Shown here in pieces: positions 36,947 to 46,759 of a stretch of DNA of 64,000 nt. The number at the start of each line of letters is the position of its first letter. Positions within the stretch are counted from its first letter, which is position 1. Source of the DNA: Marinobacter sp. THAF197a (GTDB lineage Bacteria; Pseudomonadota; Gammaproteobacteria; Pseudomonadales; Oleiphilaceae); the NCBI RefSeq assembly GCF_009363275.1, contig NZ_CP045324.1, forward strand, positions 2,976,001 through 3,040,000. The letters are read 5' to 3'. The position numbers and the translations under genes were made by a program. The notes under the pieces were generated by a model. That model saw only the letters and a program-made list of their open reading frames with translations, did no database searches and had not been told where the DNA came from.

Positions 36947-39250
36947 ATGCTGTTAGCTGTGTTATCCGGCTTTTTGCTGGCAATTGCCGCCCCTTTCCTA
37001 CACCGGGTTGCGGGCAAATACATTGGGTGGATGCTGGCACTTTTGCCAGCAAGCCTTGCGGTTTACTTCAGCACCTTTCTTTCACAGGTTCAGGATGGGC
37101 CGGTGTTGCTGGAGTATCAGTGGCTGCCAGGCCTCGATATCTCCCTGAATTTCCTTGTTGATGGCCTTTCGCTGACATTCGCCTTACTGATCAGCGGCAT
37201 TGGCACGTTTATCCTGATCTATGCAGGTTCTTACCTGGCCGGCCACAAGTATCTGGCGCGCTTTTACGTGATCATGCTGTCGTTCATGGCATCGATGCTC
37301 GGACTGGTACTCTCGGATAACCTGATTACCCTGTTTGTGTTCTGGGAGCTGACCAGCATCACCTCTTACATGCTGATCGGCTTCAACCACGAAGATCTGG
37401 ATGCCCGAAAGTGTGCATTGCAGGGTCTGTTTGTGACCGTGGCCGGCGGCCTGGCGCTGATGGCCGGGCTGATCATGCTGGCCATAATGACTGGCAGCTA
37501 TTCCCTCGCGGAAATCCTGGCATCCAGTGAGCCGCTGCATCAGCATGTTTTCTACACGGGTGCCGTGCTGTGCATACTCGCGGGCACCTTTACCAAATCG
37601 GCGCAGGTGCCCTTCCATTTCTGGCTGCCAAATGCCATGGCAGCGCCGACTCCGGTCTCCGCTTTCCTGCACTCCGCCACCATGGTCAAGGCCGGCGTTT
37701 ATTTGATGGCACGCCTGAATCCCTCCCTGGGTGAGGGTGAGCTATGGAGCCTGATGCTGATGGGCTTCGGCGCTGCCACCATGTTTACCGGCGCCTGGCT
37801 GGCCTTTGGCAGCACTGGCATTAAAAAGATTCTGGCCTATTCAACCGTGATGGCACTTGGCACCCTGACCATGCTGATCGGTGTTGGCACAGAACTGGCC
37901 ATGACGGCCTTTATCTGTTTCCTGGTAGCCCATTCCCTGTACAAAGGTGCGCTGTTCATGCTCGCCGGTGCCCTGGATCATGAAACCGGCACCAAGGACA
38001 TCACATTAATGGGTGGCTTGCGCAAATCCATGCCCGCGACAGCGACCATTGCCGCCTTCGCAGCCCTGTCCCTCGCAGGCCTGCCACCACTGTTCGGTTT
38101 TATTGCCAAAGAGTTGATGCTCGAAGCGCTGATTGATGCGCCGGTCTGGAGTGGTGTGCTGCTCTTCGTGACTGTTGCCGCTGCCATGCTGATCGTTGGC
38201 GTAGCGGGCCTGGTTGCGATCAAGCCGTTCTTTGGCGCCAAGGGAGATACGCCGAAAACGCCTCACGAGGCACCGTTTGGCATGCTCATCGGTCCAGCGG
38301 TACTGACCATTATCGCACTGGTTTTCGGCCTGCTGCCCTTCATTCCGGAGAATGCCCTGCTGACCGCTGCGGTTGCCTCGGTATATGGCAGCCCGGTGGA
38401 TTTCTACCTGGCCCTCTGGCATGGCATTAACGCACCGCTGATGCTCTCCGCAGCCAGCCTGGTCGTTGGCCTGCTGCTGTTCAAGGCCTGGCCGCGTATT
38501 CAGCCAACGCTGTATGCCATCAACTACGCAGGCGGTCGTGTCGGCCCGGAGGCGGGCTACTTCAAGTTCATGGAATGGATTACCGTAGTGGCAAGCTGGC
38601 AGACCCGGATGCTGCAGAACGGTGTACTGGGCATCTACATGCTGGTGATGGTTGCCGTTACCTTCGGTCTGGCCGGCTACACCATGCTGGACCAGTATGG
38701 CGTGCATTTCACGCTTAACCTGGCCGACAGCCACTTTTATGAATGGGGCATTGCGCTCTTGCTGGTTGCGTCTGCGGCGTTTGCCAGCGGCACCCATTCC
38801 CGCCTGGGCTCGGTAGCGTCTATGGGGGTACTTGGCTTTGGTGTAGCACTCACGTTCATCCTGTTCAGCGCACCGGACCTGGGCATCACCCAGCTGCTGG
38901 TGGAAACCCTGACGGTGATCCTGCTGGTTCTGGTTCTGTTCAAGCTTCCGGAGTTCGTCAACCTGTCTACACCTTTCCAGCGTTATCGGGATCTGGCGGT
39001 GGCAATCTTCGGTGGCGTTGTTATCACCCTGATGATTCTGGCGGTGCTGGACATTCAGTACTTCGAATCCATCTCCTCCTATTACGTTGAGAACAGTGCC
39101 CCCCTGGCCTATGGCCGGAATATTGTGAACGTGATTCTGGTGGACTTCCGGGCACTGGACACCTTGGGTGAGATCTTCGTGCTGGCACTGGCTGCCCTGG
39201 GCGTGTTCTCCATGCTGAAACTGAAAGCGGAGGATCAGCACAAGCCATGA
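36947..39250 (+). CDS. mrpA: Multisubunit Na+/H+ antiporter subunit A
   Basis: A 767-residue membrane protein, the largest subunit of the Mrp (Mnh) antiporter, homologous to complex I NuoL. The ion-path stretches are seen: FWELTSITSYMLIGF (conserved Glu), AQVPFHFWLPNAMAAPTPVSAFLHSATMVKAG, and AHSLYKGALFMLAGALDHETGT (Lys). The C-terminal quarter includes the MrpB-like region (GITQLLVETLTVILLVLVLFKLP). I chose ATG at 36947 because upstream in-frame residues are not hydrophobic and match no family member. A weak GGAG lies 11 bases before it. It is first of a seven-gene operon. Confidence 0.95.
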   Translation: MLLAVLSGFLLAIAAPFLHRVAGKYIGWMLALLPASLAVYFSTFLSQVQDGPVLLEYQWLPGLDISLNFLVDGLSLTFALLISGIGTFILIYAGSYLAGHKYLARFYVIMLSFMASMLGLVLSDNLITLFVFWELTSITSYMLIGFNHEDLDARKCALQGLFVTVAGGLALMAGLIMLAIMTGSYSLAEILASSEPLHQHVFYTGAVLCILAGTFTKSAQVPFHFWLPNAMAAPTPVSAFLHSATMVKAGVYLMARLNPSLGEGELWSLMLMGFGAATMFTGAWLAFGSTGIKKILAYSTVMALGTLTMLIGVGTELAMTAFICFLVAHSLYKGALFMLAGALDHETGTKDITLMGGLRKSMPATATIAAFAALSLAGLPPLFGFIAKELMLEALIDAPVWSGVLLFVTVAAAMLIVGVAGLVAIKPFFGAKGDTPKTPHEAPFGMLIGPAVLTIIALVFGLLPFIPENALLTAAVASVYGSPVDFYLALWHGINAPLMLSAASLVVGLLLFKAWPRIQPTLYAINYAGGRVGPEAGYFKFMEWITVVASWQTRMLQNGVLGIYMLVMVAVTFGLAGYTMLDQYGVHFTLNLADSHFYEWGIALLLVASAAFASGTHSRLGSVASMGVLGFGVALTFILFSAPDLGITQLLVETLTVILLVLVLFKLPEFVNLSTPFQRYRDLAVAIFGGVVITLMILAVLDIQYFESISSYYVENSAPLAYGRNIVNVILVDFRALDTLGEIFVLALAALGVFSMLKLKAEDQHKP

Positions 39251-39672
39251 AATCCAACACCATGATTCTGCATACCGCGGCCTTGCTGATCATGCCGCTG
39301 CAACTGATGTTCTCGATTTTCCTGCTATTCCGGGGCCACGATGAGCCCGGCGGCGGGTTCATCGGCGGACTGGTAGCCTCCGGCGCGTTTGTGCTCTATG
39401 CCTTTGCCTTTGGTGCCGAGGCCACTCGCCGGATTTTACGGGTTGGCCCCCGGGATCTGCTGGCAGCAGGCCTGCTGATGGGGTTGGTATCCACCCTGCC
39501 TGCGTTTTTCTCTGGCCAACCCATGCTGACAGCCCACTGGTGGGAAGTACCGTTGCCAGGCGATGCCTACCTGAAGCTGTCCACGCCGCTGATTTTTGAT
39601 ATCGGCGTCTATCTTGCCGTTCTTGGCACCATCATGACCTTTGTGGTTGGCCTGATGGAGTCCGAAGAATGA
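39247..39672 (+). CDS. mrpB: Multisubunit Na+/H+ antiporter subunit B
   Basis: A 141-residue membrane protein with four helices. The conserved loop [15 protein letters not shown], typical of MrpB, follows the first helix. The ATG overlaps the mrpA stop by 4 bases (ATGA), indicating translational coupling. Confidence 0.94.
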   Translation: MKSNTMILHTAALLIMPLQLMFSIFLLFRGHDEPGGGFIGGLVASGAFVLYAFAFGAEATRRILRVGPRDLLAAGLLMGLVSTLPAFFSGQPMLTAHWWEVPLPGDAYLKLSTPLIFDIGVYLAVLGTIMTFVVGLMESEE

Positions 39673-39706
39673 TCTTTTCCCAAAAGAAGAACTCCGGAGG
39701 ATCTCT

Positions 39707-40054
39707 ATGGAGAGCCTGATGGCGTATGTGGTGGGCATCATGTTCACTGCGGCCTTTTACATGATGCTCAGGCGTTCTATCGTCAAACTGGTTATCGGTT
39801 TGATGATACTCAGTAATGCCGCCAACCTGCTGATCTTTGTTGTGTCCGGCATGACCCGTGGCGCGCCGCCACTGATTGCTGAAGGCGCCAGCGCCCCGGC
39901 CGGCATGATTGCCGACCCGCTGCCCCAGGCATTAATCCTCACCGCAATCGTGATTGCCTTTGGCGTATTGGCCTTCGCCGTGGTTCTTATCCGCCGTGCT
40001 TATGAAGTGGTTGGAACCGATGACCTGGACCAGATGAAGGATACGGACACTTGA
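39707..40054 (+). CDS. mrpC: Multisubunit Na+/H+ antiporter subunit C
   Basis: A 115-residue NuoK-like subunit with three helices. The family stretch [18 protein letters not shown] is present, and [21 protein letters not shown] closes the last helix region. ATG at 39707 has a GGAGG site. The next gene starts inside its stop codon. Confidence 0.94.
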   Translation: MESLMAYVVGIMFTAAFYMMLRRSIVKLVIGLMILSNAANLLIFVVSGMTRGAPPLIAEGASAPAGMIADPLPQALILTAIVIAFGVLAFAVVLIRRAYEVVGTDDLDQMKDTDT

Positions 40055-41565
40055 GCCCGGAAATCATTCTTCCTGTATTTATTCCCCTGACGGCTGGTGC
40101 CCTGTCGCTGGCACTGTGGCGGTCGATTCGCTATCAGCGCATTCTGGGTGTGCTGGCCAATATTCTGTTGCTGTGGAGTGGCATCTGGCTACTGATGTCC
40201 ACCACCGACCAGGGCTTTGTGACCATGGAAATGGGCAGTTGGCCGGCACCGTTCAGTATTGTGTTTGTGGCCGATGTTCTGGCCGCCATCATGATCGTAC
40301 TGACCGGAATTATCGGCCTGGCTATCGCTATCTACTCGCTGGCGTCCACGCCCCGGGGCCATGAAAAATTCGGCTACTACCCGCTGATGCACCTGTTGCT
40401 GGCCGGCGTGGCAGGCTCCTTCCTGACCGGCGACATCTTCAACCTGTTTGTCTGGTTTGAGGTCATGCTGCTGGCCTCCTTCGCCCTGCTGACCCTTGGC
40501 GGTGAGCGGGCGCAAATGGAAGGCGCCATCAAGTACGTCACCCTCAACCTGTTCTCGTCTGCGATTTTCCTGTCTGCGGTGGGCCTGCTATACGGCATGG
40601 TCGGCACCCTGAACATGGCGGATATCGCCCAGAAAATCAGCCAGGTGGAAGACACCGGCATGCTGACCGTGGTCGCCATGATGTTTATGGTGTCGTTTGG
40701 TGTTAAGGCAGCAGCGTTCCCGCTGTTCTTCTGGCTACCTGCGTCCTACCACACCCCCCAGGTTGCGGTTTCAGCGCTGTTTGCCGGCCTGCTCACCAAG
40801 GTGGGCGTATATGCCCTGTTCCGGATGTTCACTCTGGTTTTCACCCAGGACGTCGATTACACCCACAACATCCTGCTCTGGGCGGCCACCCTGACCATGC
40901 TGACGGGTGTTCTGGGCGCGGCAGCGCAGTTCGAATTCCGGCGAATCCTGTCGTTCCACATCGTCAGTCAGATTGGCTACATGATGCTGGGCCTGGCGCT
41001 GTTCACACCACTGGCCATCATCGGCGGTGTGTTCTACATCATGCACCACATCATTGTGAAGACGAACCTGTTCCTGGTCAGCGGCTTTACCTATCGCCTG
41101 CTGGGCAGCTATGAACTGAAAGACCTGGGCGGCGTTTACAAGTACCGCCCGCTGCTAGCGGTGCTGTTCCTGATCCCGGCCCTATCTCTGGCGGGCATTC
41201 CACCGCTGTCAGGTTTCTTTGCCAAGTTTGTGGTGATTCGCGCCGCACTGGAGGCAGAAGCCTACCTGGTCACCTTTGTGGCCCTGCTGGTTGGCCTGTT
41301 GACGCTCTACTCAATGATCAAGATCTGGGCGGAGGTGTTCTGGAAGAAGGTACCAGACCACGTCAGGAATACCGAAGAGCTCAAGGGCAAGCTGAACGAA
41401 AAGCATGCCTGGGCCTACTACCTGCCCATGGTTGGCCTGGCCATCTGTACCCTGATTATCGGCCTGTATGGCCAGCCCATCTATGAGCTGGCAGAGATGT
41501 CTGCCGAACAGCTGATGAACCCGCAGCTCTACATCGAAGCGGTGTTGGGAGGTGATCAGCCATGA
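40051..41565 (+). CDS. mrpD: Multisubunit Na+/H+ antiporter subunit D
   Basis: A 504-residue NuoM/NuoN-like antiporter subunit with about 14 helices. The conserved Glu and Lys regions are in [51 protein letters not shown] and [17 protein letters not shown]. Start is TTG at 40051, overlapping the mrpC stop (TTGA). This is unusual but there is no in-frame ATG nearby. Confidence 0.94.
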   Translation: MSPEIILPVFIPLTAGALSLALWRSIRYQRILGVLANILLLWSGIWLLMSTTDQGFVTMEMGSWPAPFSIVFVADVLAAIMIVLTGIIGLAIAIYSLASTPRGHEKFGYYPLMHLLLAGVAGSFLTGDIFNLFVWFEVMLLASFALLTLGGERAQMEGAIKYVTLNLFSSAIFLSAVGLLYGMVGTLNMADIAQKISQVEDTGMLTVVAMMFMVSFGVKAAAFPLFFWLPASYHTPQVAVSALFAGLLTKVGVYALFRMFTLVFTQDVDYTHNILLWAATLTMLTGVLGAAAQFEFRRILSFHIVSQIGYMMLGLALFTPLAIIGGVFYIMHHIIVKTNLFLVSGFTYRLLGSYELKDLGGVYKYRPLLAVLFLIPALSLAGIPPLSGFFAKFVVIRAALEAEAYLVTFVALLVGLLTLYSMIKIWAEVFWKKVPDHVRNTEELKGKLNEKHAWAYYLPMVGLAICTLIIGLYGQPIYELAEMSAEQLMNPQLYIEAVLGGDQP

Positions 41566-42035
41566 TCGGATTTTTCTGGAACGTTTGCCTGGCACTGGCC
41601 TGGGTAGCCCTGAGCGGATCATTTACTGCATGGAACCTGTTTGCGGGCCTGGCCTTCGGTTACCTGGCGCTGATGGTACTACAGAAGCATGTTCCCGCGC
41701 TGAAGGGTTATTCCCGGCGCCTGCCAAGACTGATTTCCTTTTCCCTGTTTTTCATTAAGGAGCTGGTCAAGGCCAACTTCCGGGTGGCGTACGACGTAGC
41801 CACCCCCGTCTGGTACATGAAGCCCGGCGTTATTGCCTTTGAGATGGAAGCACACACCGACGCGGAAATCATGTTCCTGAGCAGTTTTATCTCGCTGACC
41901 CCCGGCACCCTGAGCCTGGACGTCTCCGATGATCGGCGAGTGCTCTATATTCACGCCATGTTCCTGCAGGACGAGGAGCAGTTGCGCAAGGATCTCAAGG
42001 AACTTGAGTTCCGGATTCTCAAGATCATGCGCTGA
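41562..42035 (+). CDS. mrpE: Multisubunit Na+/H+ antiporter subunit E
   Basis: A 157-residue subunit with N-terminal helices (FWNVCLALAWVALSGSF) and a cytoplasmic C-terminal domain with SSFISLTPGTLSLDVSDDRR, the MrpE signature. ATG overlaps the mrpD stop by 4 bases. Confidence 0.94.
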   Translation: MIGFFWNVCLALAWVALSGSFTAWNLFAGLAFGYLALMVLQKHVPALKGYSRRLPRLISFSLFFIKELVKANFRVAYDVATPVWYMKPGVIAFEMEAHTDAEIMFLSSFISLTPGTLSLDVSDDRRVLYIHAMFLQDEEQLRKDLKELEFRILKIMR

Positions 42036-42046
42036 GGAGCCCAAAC

Positions 42047-42319
42047 GTGCTGGATGTTGTTATCAATATTGTCTATTTCATGCTGTCGGTGGCCCTGTTG
42101 TTCGGGTTTATCCGGCTGATTAAAGGGCCATCACTGCCCGATCGGGTAGTTTCTCTGGAACTGATCGCCTCTATCGTGGTCGGTTACGTAGGGGTGCACG
42201 CCATCGATACCGGCGTATCCAGCCTTCTGGATGTCGCCATTGTTATCGCCCTGACAGCGTTCCTGACTGCTGTCGGTTTTGCCCGGTTCCTGGAGCGAGG
42301 AGGACCCAAGAGTGAGTGA
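42047..42319 (+). CDS. mrpF: Multisubunit Na+/H+ antiporter subunit F
   Basis: A 90-residue subunit with three helices and the MrpF stretch RLIKGPSLPDRVVSLELIA. The start is GTG at 42047 after GAGGAG, 11 bases behind mrpE. Confidence 0.93.
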   Translation: MLDVVINIVYFMLSVALLFGFIRLIKGPSLPDRVVSLELIASIVVGYVGVHAIDTGVSSLLDVAIVIALTAFLTAVGFARFLERGGPKSE

Positions 42320-42731
42320 ACTGATTGTTGCCATATTGCTCCTGACGGGTGCCAGCTTCATGATTCTGGCGTCTGTGGGTATCCTCCGGCTTCCGGACCT
42401 GCCCACCCGAATGCACGCATCGACAAAGGCCGGTGCCATGGGTGCCATGATGACCATGGCCGGTGTGGCGGTGTATTTCGCGGATGTGGTGGTGTTTACA
42501 CGGGCGTTCGCGATTGTGATTTTTATCCTGATCACCGCGCCGATTGCCGCACATGTGATTGGCCGGGCAGGCTACTTCCTGGGCACACCACTTTGGGAAG
42601 GCACCGTGAAGGATGAACTCAAAGATAATTACGACGACAAAACCCACAAGCTGTACAGTGGCTTTGAACCCGCTCCGGAAAGCGTGATCCCACCCAAGCA
42701 CGAAAAGCGCAGCGAGGATGACGAAGACTGA
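42312..42731 (+). CDS. mrpG: Multisubunit Na+/H+ antiporter subunit G
   Basis: A 139-residue subunit with three helices. The MrpG signature VGILRLPDLPTRMHASTKAG is clear. The C-terminus extends in an acidic cytoplasmic tail (ESVIPPKHEKRSEDDED) longer than in many relatives. The start is GTG at 42312 with AGGAGG before it, overlapping mrpF by 8 bases. Confidence 0.93.
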   Translation: MSELIVAILLLTGASFMILASVGILRLPDLPTRMHASTKAGAMGAMMTMAGVAVYFADVVVFTRAFAIVIFILITAPIAAHVIGRAGYFLGTPLWEGTVKDELKDNYDDKTHKLYSGFEPAPESVIPPKHEKRSEDDED

Positions 42732-42734
42732 ATA

Positions 42735-42745
42735 AACAAGAACAA
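42735..42745 (+). promoter_or_regulatory. AANAANAA motifs in the leader of the acyl-CoA ligase
   Basis: AACAAGAACAA holds two overlapping copies of AANAANAA (42735-42742 and 42738-42745) in the 46-base space between mrpG and the ligase. This is an Hfq/Crc-type pattern that could set the ligase apart from the mrp genes on a shared transcript. Confidence 0.45.
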
Positions 42746-42777
42746 CCATCCAACAAGACGTCGAAGAGGTGTAGACC

Positions 42778-44424
42778 ATGGCACAAACCCGCATTCTCCC
42801 CGCGGCCGACAACGCTTATCAGTACCCCCTTCTGATCAAACGGCTTCTGCTGTCTGGCCCCCGCTATAACCCGGACCAGGAAATCGTTTACGCCAACCGC
42901 AGCAAGTACACCTATACCGACCTGGTTGAACGCATCCACAAACTCGCCAACGCCCTGACAGACGCGGGCGTAAAGCCCGGCGACACCGTTGCGGTCATGG
43001 ACTGGGATACCCCACGGTACCTGGAATGTTTCTTCGCGATTCCGATGATCGGTGCCATTCTGCACACCGTTAACGTGCGCCTGTCACCGGAACAGATTGT
43101 TTACACCATGAACCACGCGGAAGACGACGTGGTACTGGTACACGATGATTTCCTGCCGATCATCGAAGGCGTCAAAGACGAAATCAAAACCGTCAAAACC
43201 TGGATTCAACTGACCGACAGTGACGGTGCCAAAGCAACGACTGTCGATACCCACGGCGAATACGAGGCCTTGCTGGCCGAAGCCGACAATCAGTTCGATT
43301 TCCCGGACTTTGACGAAAACAGCGTGGCCACCACGTTCTACACCACGGGCACCACCGGCAATCCCAAAGGCGTCTATTTCAGCCACCGGCAGCTGGTACT
43401 GCACACCCTGGCCATGACCGGCACCATTGCTCACTTCGATGAAATGCCGCTGCTGCGTTCATCCTCCGTGTATATGCCGGTCACCCCCATGTTCCATGTT
43501 CACGCCTGGGGTGTGCCCTACGCAGCCACGATGATGGGCATCAAGCAAGTTTACCCGGGCCGCTACGAGCCGGAACTGTTAGTTGACCTGCTGAAAACAC
43601 ACAAAGTGTCTTTCTCCCACTGCGTGCCCACCATTATGCAGATGATGATGGCCACCGAGTCCATCAAAACGGCCGACCTCAGCAACTGGCATGTTCTCAT
43701 TGGTGGCAGCGCCCTGACCAAGGGCCTGTGTGACGCCGGCGCCAAGCTCGGCATCAAGATGTTCACCGGCTACGGCATGTCGGAAACCTGCCCGCTGCTA
43801 AGCGCTACCCATATGAAGCCGGAAGACCTGGAGCTGCCCCTTGAACAGCAGACCGCCATTCGGGTGAAAACCGGCATTGCGGTTCCGATGGTCGACCTGG
43901 AAATTGTCGACCCGGATGGCAAGCCCGTACCCCACGACGGCGAAGCCAAGGGCGAAGTGGTTGCCCGGGCACCCTGGCTGACCCAAAACTACTTCAAACA
44001 GGCAGACAAGGGCGAGGAACTCTGGGAAGGCGGCTGGTTGCACACCGGTGACGTGGCCAGCATGGAGCCGAACAACACCCTGACCATCAAGGATCGCATC
44101 AAGGATGTGATCAAGACTGGCGGTGAGTGGCTGTCGTCCCTGGACCTTGAGAACCTGATCAGCCAGCACCCGGCCGTAGCGGGTGCTGCCGTGGTTGGCG
44201 TGCCGGATGAGAAATGGGGCGAGCGGCCGCATGCCCTGGTGACACTCAAACCCGGTGAGCAGGCCGGCGTCGAAGACATCCAGAGCCACCTGAAACAGTT
44301 CGTGGAGAGCGGTGAGATCAACAAATGGGCAATCCCGGAGCAAATTGATTTTGTGGAGGATATCCCCAAGACCAGTGTTGGCAAAATCAACAAGAAGTTG
44401 ATTCGAGACCAGCTCAAGGACTGA
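42778..44424 (+). CDS. Fatty-acid--CoA ligase, AlkK-like
   Basis: A 548-residue AMP-forming acyl-CoA synthetase. The ATP/AMP motif is FYTTGTTGNPKGVYFSHRQ, followed by GYGMSETCPLLS, WLHTGDVASMEP, and RIKDVIKTGGEWLSSLDLE, with the late catalytic Lys in PKTSVGKINKKLI. The sequence is of the medium-chain AlkK/long-chain type found in alkane degraders. It would activate the fatty acids that alkane oxidation yields, for beta-oxidation. It follows mrpG by 46 bases on the same strand. ATG at 42778 has GAAGAGG before it. Confidence 0.93.
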   Translation: MAQTRILPAADNAYQYPLLIKRLLLSGPRYNPDQEIVYANRSKYTYTDLVERIHKLANALTDAGVKPGDTVAVMDWDTPRYLECFFAIPMIGAILHTVNVRLSPEQIVYTMNHAEDDVVLVHDDFLPIIEGVKDEIKTVKTWIQLTDSDGAKATTVDTHGEYEALLAEADNQFDFPDFDENSVATTFYTTGTTGNPKGVYFSHRQLVLHTLAMTGTIAHFDEMPLLRSSSVYMPVTPMFHVHAWGVPYAATMMGIKQVYPGRYEPELLVDLLKTHKVSFSHCVPTIMQMMMATESIKTADLSNWHVLIGGSALTKGLCDAGAKLGIKMFTGYGMSETCPLLSATHMKPEDLELPLEQQTAIRVKTGIAVPMVDLEIVDPDGKPVPHDGEAKGEVVARAPWLTQNYFKQADKGEELWEGGWLHTGDVASMEPNNTLTIKDRIKDVIKTGGEWLSSLDLENLISQHPAVAGAAVVGVPDEKWGERPHALVTLKPGEQAGVEDIQSHLKQFVESGEINKWAIPEQIDFVEDIPKTSVGKINKKLIRDQLKD

Positions 44425-44440
44425 CCACCTCCGGGCCAAA

Positions 44441-44476
44441 CAAGCCGGCCACTGCCATGCAGTCGCCGGTTCTTTT
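44441..44476 (+). terminator. Probable bidirectional terminator between the ligase and dadA
   Basis: A stem of two parts (AGCCGGC/GCCGGTT and ACTGC/GCAGT with one mismatch) ends in TTCTTTT. It lies between convergent genes and the reverse strand also ends in a T/G-rich run. Confidence 0.6.
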
Positions 44477-44487
44477 GTGCCCGGATA

Positions 44488-45741
44488 TCAGAGCCCGGAG
44501 AACGTGAAGTCAACCTCGGGCTTGCGCCCTGCCACAATGTCTGCCAATGCCGCTGCGGAACCACAGGAGTGAGTCCAACCCAGGGTGCCATGGCCGGTGT
44601 TCAGGTACAGGTTGGCAAAATGGCTTTTCCCGATATAGGGCACGTTCGAGGGCGTTGCTGGCCGCAGGCCAGTCCAGAACTCGGATTTATCCCAGTATGC
44701 CGCGTCCGGCATCAGTTCCGCTGATCGTCGCACGATAGCCCGGCACCGGGTGTAGTTCAGGTCCCGGGTATAGCCGTTGAGCTCAGCCGTACCAGCCACC
44801 CGTATCCTGTCACCCAGTCGCGAATAGACCAGTTTGAACTCGTCATCGGTCAAACTGACATTGAACGCCGCATCCGGATTCTTGACCGGCACGGTGATTG
44901 AGTAGCCCTTGGCGGGGTATATGTTCAGGAACAGGCCCAGTTTGCGGGCCAGGATGGCGCTAAAGCTGCCGAGACTCAGCACATAGCTGTCCGCGCGCAG
45001 TATCTGATGCTTGCCTTCGTTGAGAACCTGCACGCCCAGAATGCGGTCACCGGCGCGATCAAAATCCAGCACCTCGGTCCCGTACACAAACGTTACGCCG
45101 GCCTCTTCGCAGCATTTTGCCAACGCTTGGGTAAATGCACGGGCGTCACCACTTTCGTCATCGGCGGTGTATGTGGCACCAGCAATTCGATGGCGCACGG
45201 GCTGCAGAGCAGGTTCAATCTGTACCGCCTGCTCCGCATCGATCACCTGTCGGTCACAGCCAAGCTCACGCATAATCCGGGCAGGCTCTATGGCCGCATC
45301 AAACTCTGCAGGATTGGTATAGAAATGAAGGATGCCTTTCTCGAGGTGATCGTATTCGATACCCACATTTTTGCGCAGTGCCTGTAGGCAATCCCGGCTG
45401 TAGGTGCCCAGGTTCACCATCTGACGAATGTTATGGGCGGCCTTGGCTGAGGTGCACTGAGTCAGGAACGACAGCGCCCAGCGCCACTGGTAAGGGTCCA
45501 GGCGCGGGCGGAACAACAGGGGAGCATCTGGCTGAAAAAGCCACTTCATTACCTTGATCGGCGCCGAAGGATTGGCCCAGGGCTCGGCGTGGGATACTGA
45601 AATCTGCCCACCATTGGCATAACTGGTTTCCAGGCCTGACTGGCTCTGACGGTCGATGACTGTCACCTGATGCCCCTGTTGCTGCAGATACCAGGCAGTG
45701 GTTACTCCTACGACACCGGCCCCTAGAACCAGTACATGCAT
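44488..45741 (-). CDS. dadA: D-amino-acid dehydrogenase small subunit
   Basis: A 417-residue FAD enzyme that oxidises D-amino acids to 2-oxo acids at the membrane. The FAD site is VLGAGVVGVTTAWYLQQQGH, followed by SYANGGQISVSHAEPWANPSAP and LRPATPSNVPYIG near the C-terminus with GHGTLGWTHSCGSA. Length and order match DadA. It is not next to an alanine racemase (dadX). ATG at 45741 follows GAGGAGG. Its neighbour behind is the SUI1-like gene. Confidence 0.94.
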   Translation of the reverse strand: MHVLVLGAGVVGVTTAWYLQQQGHQVTVIDRQSQSGLETSYANGGQISVSHAEPWANPSAPIKVMKWLFQPDAPLLFRPRLDPYQWRWALSFLTQCTSAKAAHNIRQMVNLGTYSRDCLQALRKNVGIEYDHLEKGILHFYTNPAEFDAAIEPARIMRELGCDRQVIDAEQAVQIEPALQPVRHRIAGATYTADDESGDARAFTQALAKCCEEAGVTFVYGTEVLDFDRAGDRILGVQVLNEGKHQILRADSYVLSLGSFSAILARKLGLFLNIYPAKGYSITVPVKNPDAAFNVSLTDDEFKLVYSRLGDRIRVAGTAELNGYTRDLNYTRCRAIVRRSAELMPDAAYWDKSEFWTGLRPATPSNVPYIGKSHFANLYLNTGHGTLGWTHSCGSAAALADIVAGRKPEVDFTFSGL

Positions 45742-45777
45742 GCTCGCCTCCTCTGAATCGTTGTCTTTGATGAAGCG

Positions 45778-46137
45778 TCAGCCACCGGACCGTTTTACCG
45801 TCCATCCTTTCTGCTGAAGCAGGGGCACGAGGATATCCCGCTGGTCACCCTGAATCTCCACCACACCGTCCTTCACTGTACCACCTGTGCCGCATTTGGC
45901 TTTTAGCACTTTGGCGTAGGCCTTCAGTTCTTTGTCATCCATCGGTATACCGGTAATCAGGGTTACCCCTTTACCTTTTCGCCCTTTGGTTTCCCGGCTG
46001 ACCCGAACAACGCCGTCACCCACTGGCCGTTCCGGCTGCCCGCAGGTGCAGTCAGCGACCGGGTTCCGACACTCCGGGCACATACGCCCCTGTTCTGTGG
46101 AGAAAACCAGGCCGCCTTCCCGCTTTTTCATTCCCAT
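45778..46137 (-). CDS. yciH: SUI1/eIF1-like translation factor (YciH)
   Basis: A 119-residue protein with a short Cys-rich N-terminus (CPECRNPVADCTCG, possibly metal-binding) and a SUI1 domain (GKGVTLITGIPMDDKELKAY, CGTGGTVKDGVVEIQGDQRD). It is thought to bind the small ribosomal subunit and influence initiation fidelity. The start is ATG at 46137. Its size matches YciH. Confidence 0.93.
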   Translation of the reverse strand: MGMKKREGGLVFSTEQGRMCPECRNPVADCTCGQPERPVGDGVVRVSRETKGRKGKGVTLITGIPMDDKELKAYAKVLKAKCGTGGTVKDGVVEIQGDQRDILVPLLQQKGWTVKRSGG

Positions 46138-46158
46138 ACGTCAGCCTCTGCCTGTCGA

Positions 46159-46686
46159 TCAGTTCAGGCCGGGAGGGTATTTGGAAAACATTTCCGAGAC
46201 AACCTCGTCGATCAACTTGCGCCGGGTTTCCGGTGACTGATTTTCGTTCAGGTAACGGCGACTCGCAGCACGCCAGACCACTTCGGAGTTACGCCGGTCA
46301 GCCAGTTCGACAACCAGCTTGCCTTCGGTGATTTCCCGAACCGGTGGCGGAGCCGATACACCCCAGCCAAAGTTGCCTCGCCCAAAACCGAAGCCCAGCC
46401 CCACTCCAACCTGCTCCAAGCGTTCTTCAGGGACAATCTGCCAGGAAACCAGCAAGTCAGCCTCGGCGTCAGCCACCTGTTTCATGGCCTTGCGGTTAAG
46501 TTCGCGCTCAATGGCAGAACGAACCCGACTGTCATCCAGCGACGTGAAGCCGGAATCCTGTTGTCCCGGTGCGTATGCCCAACTGGTGAAGTTTCCGAAC
46601 ACGGTCGCCGAGTTGTAGTCGGTAACCACGTTGCTGGCGCAGCCGGTGATAAATGCGGCCATCACCGCTATGATAAACATTCGCAT
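46159..46686 (-). CDS. DUF4136-domain lipoprotein
   Basis: A 175-residue lipoprotein. ATG at 46686 follows AGGAGAAG and gives a signal ending FITGC. The mature part has the DUF4136 order: DYNSATVFGNFTSWAY, then DSRVRSAIERELNRKAMKQV, ADLLVSWQIVPEER, and GKLVVELADRRNSEVVWRA. It should sit in the envelope; the function is unknown. A Gly/Phe-rich patch GVGLGFGFGRGNFGWG is typical of this family. Confidence 0.88.
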   Translation of the reverse strand: MRMFIIAVMAAFITGCASNVVTDYNSATVFGNFTSWAYAPGQQDSGFTSLDDSRVRSAIERELNRKAMKQVADAEADLLVSWQIVPEERLEQVGVGLGFGFGRGNFGWGVSAPPPVREITEGKLVVELADRRNSEVVWRAASRRYLNENQSPETRRKLIDEVVSEMFSKYPPGLN

Positions 46687-46759
46687 GGTCTTCTCCTGCG
46701 TTAAACACTCATATGGTCCAGTATACGCCCGACCGGGCACTTTCAGTTTGCCACCGGGT

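Noticed and set aside
38006..39241. A 411-codon minus-strand open frame opposite mrpA
   Set aside because: The translation is Gln/His/Arg-rich without domains, as expected for the complement of a hydrophobic gene.
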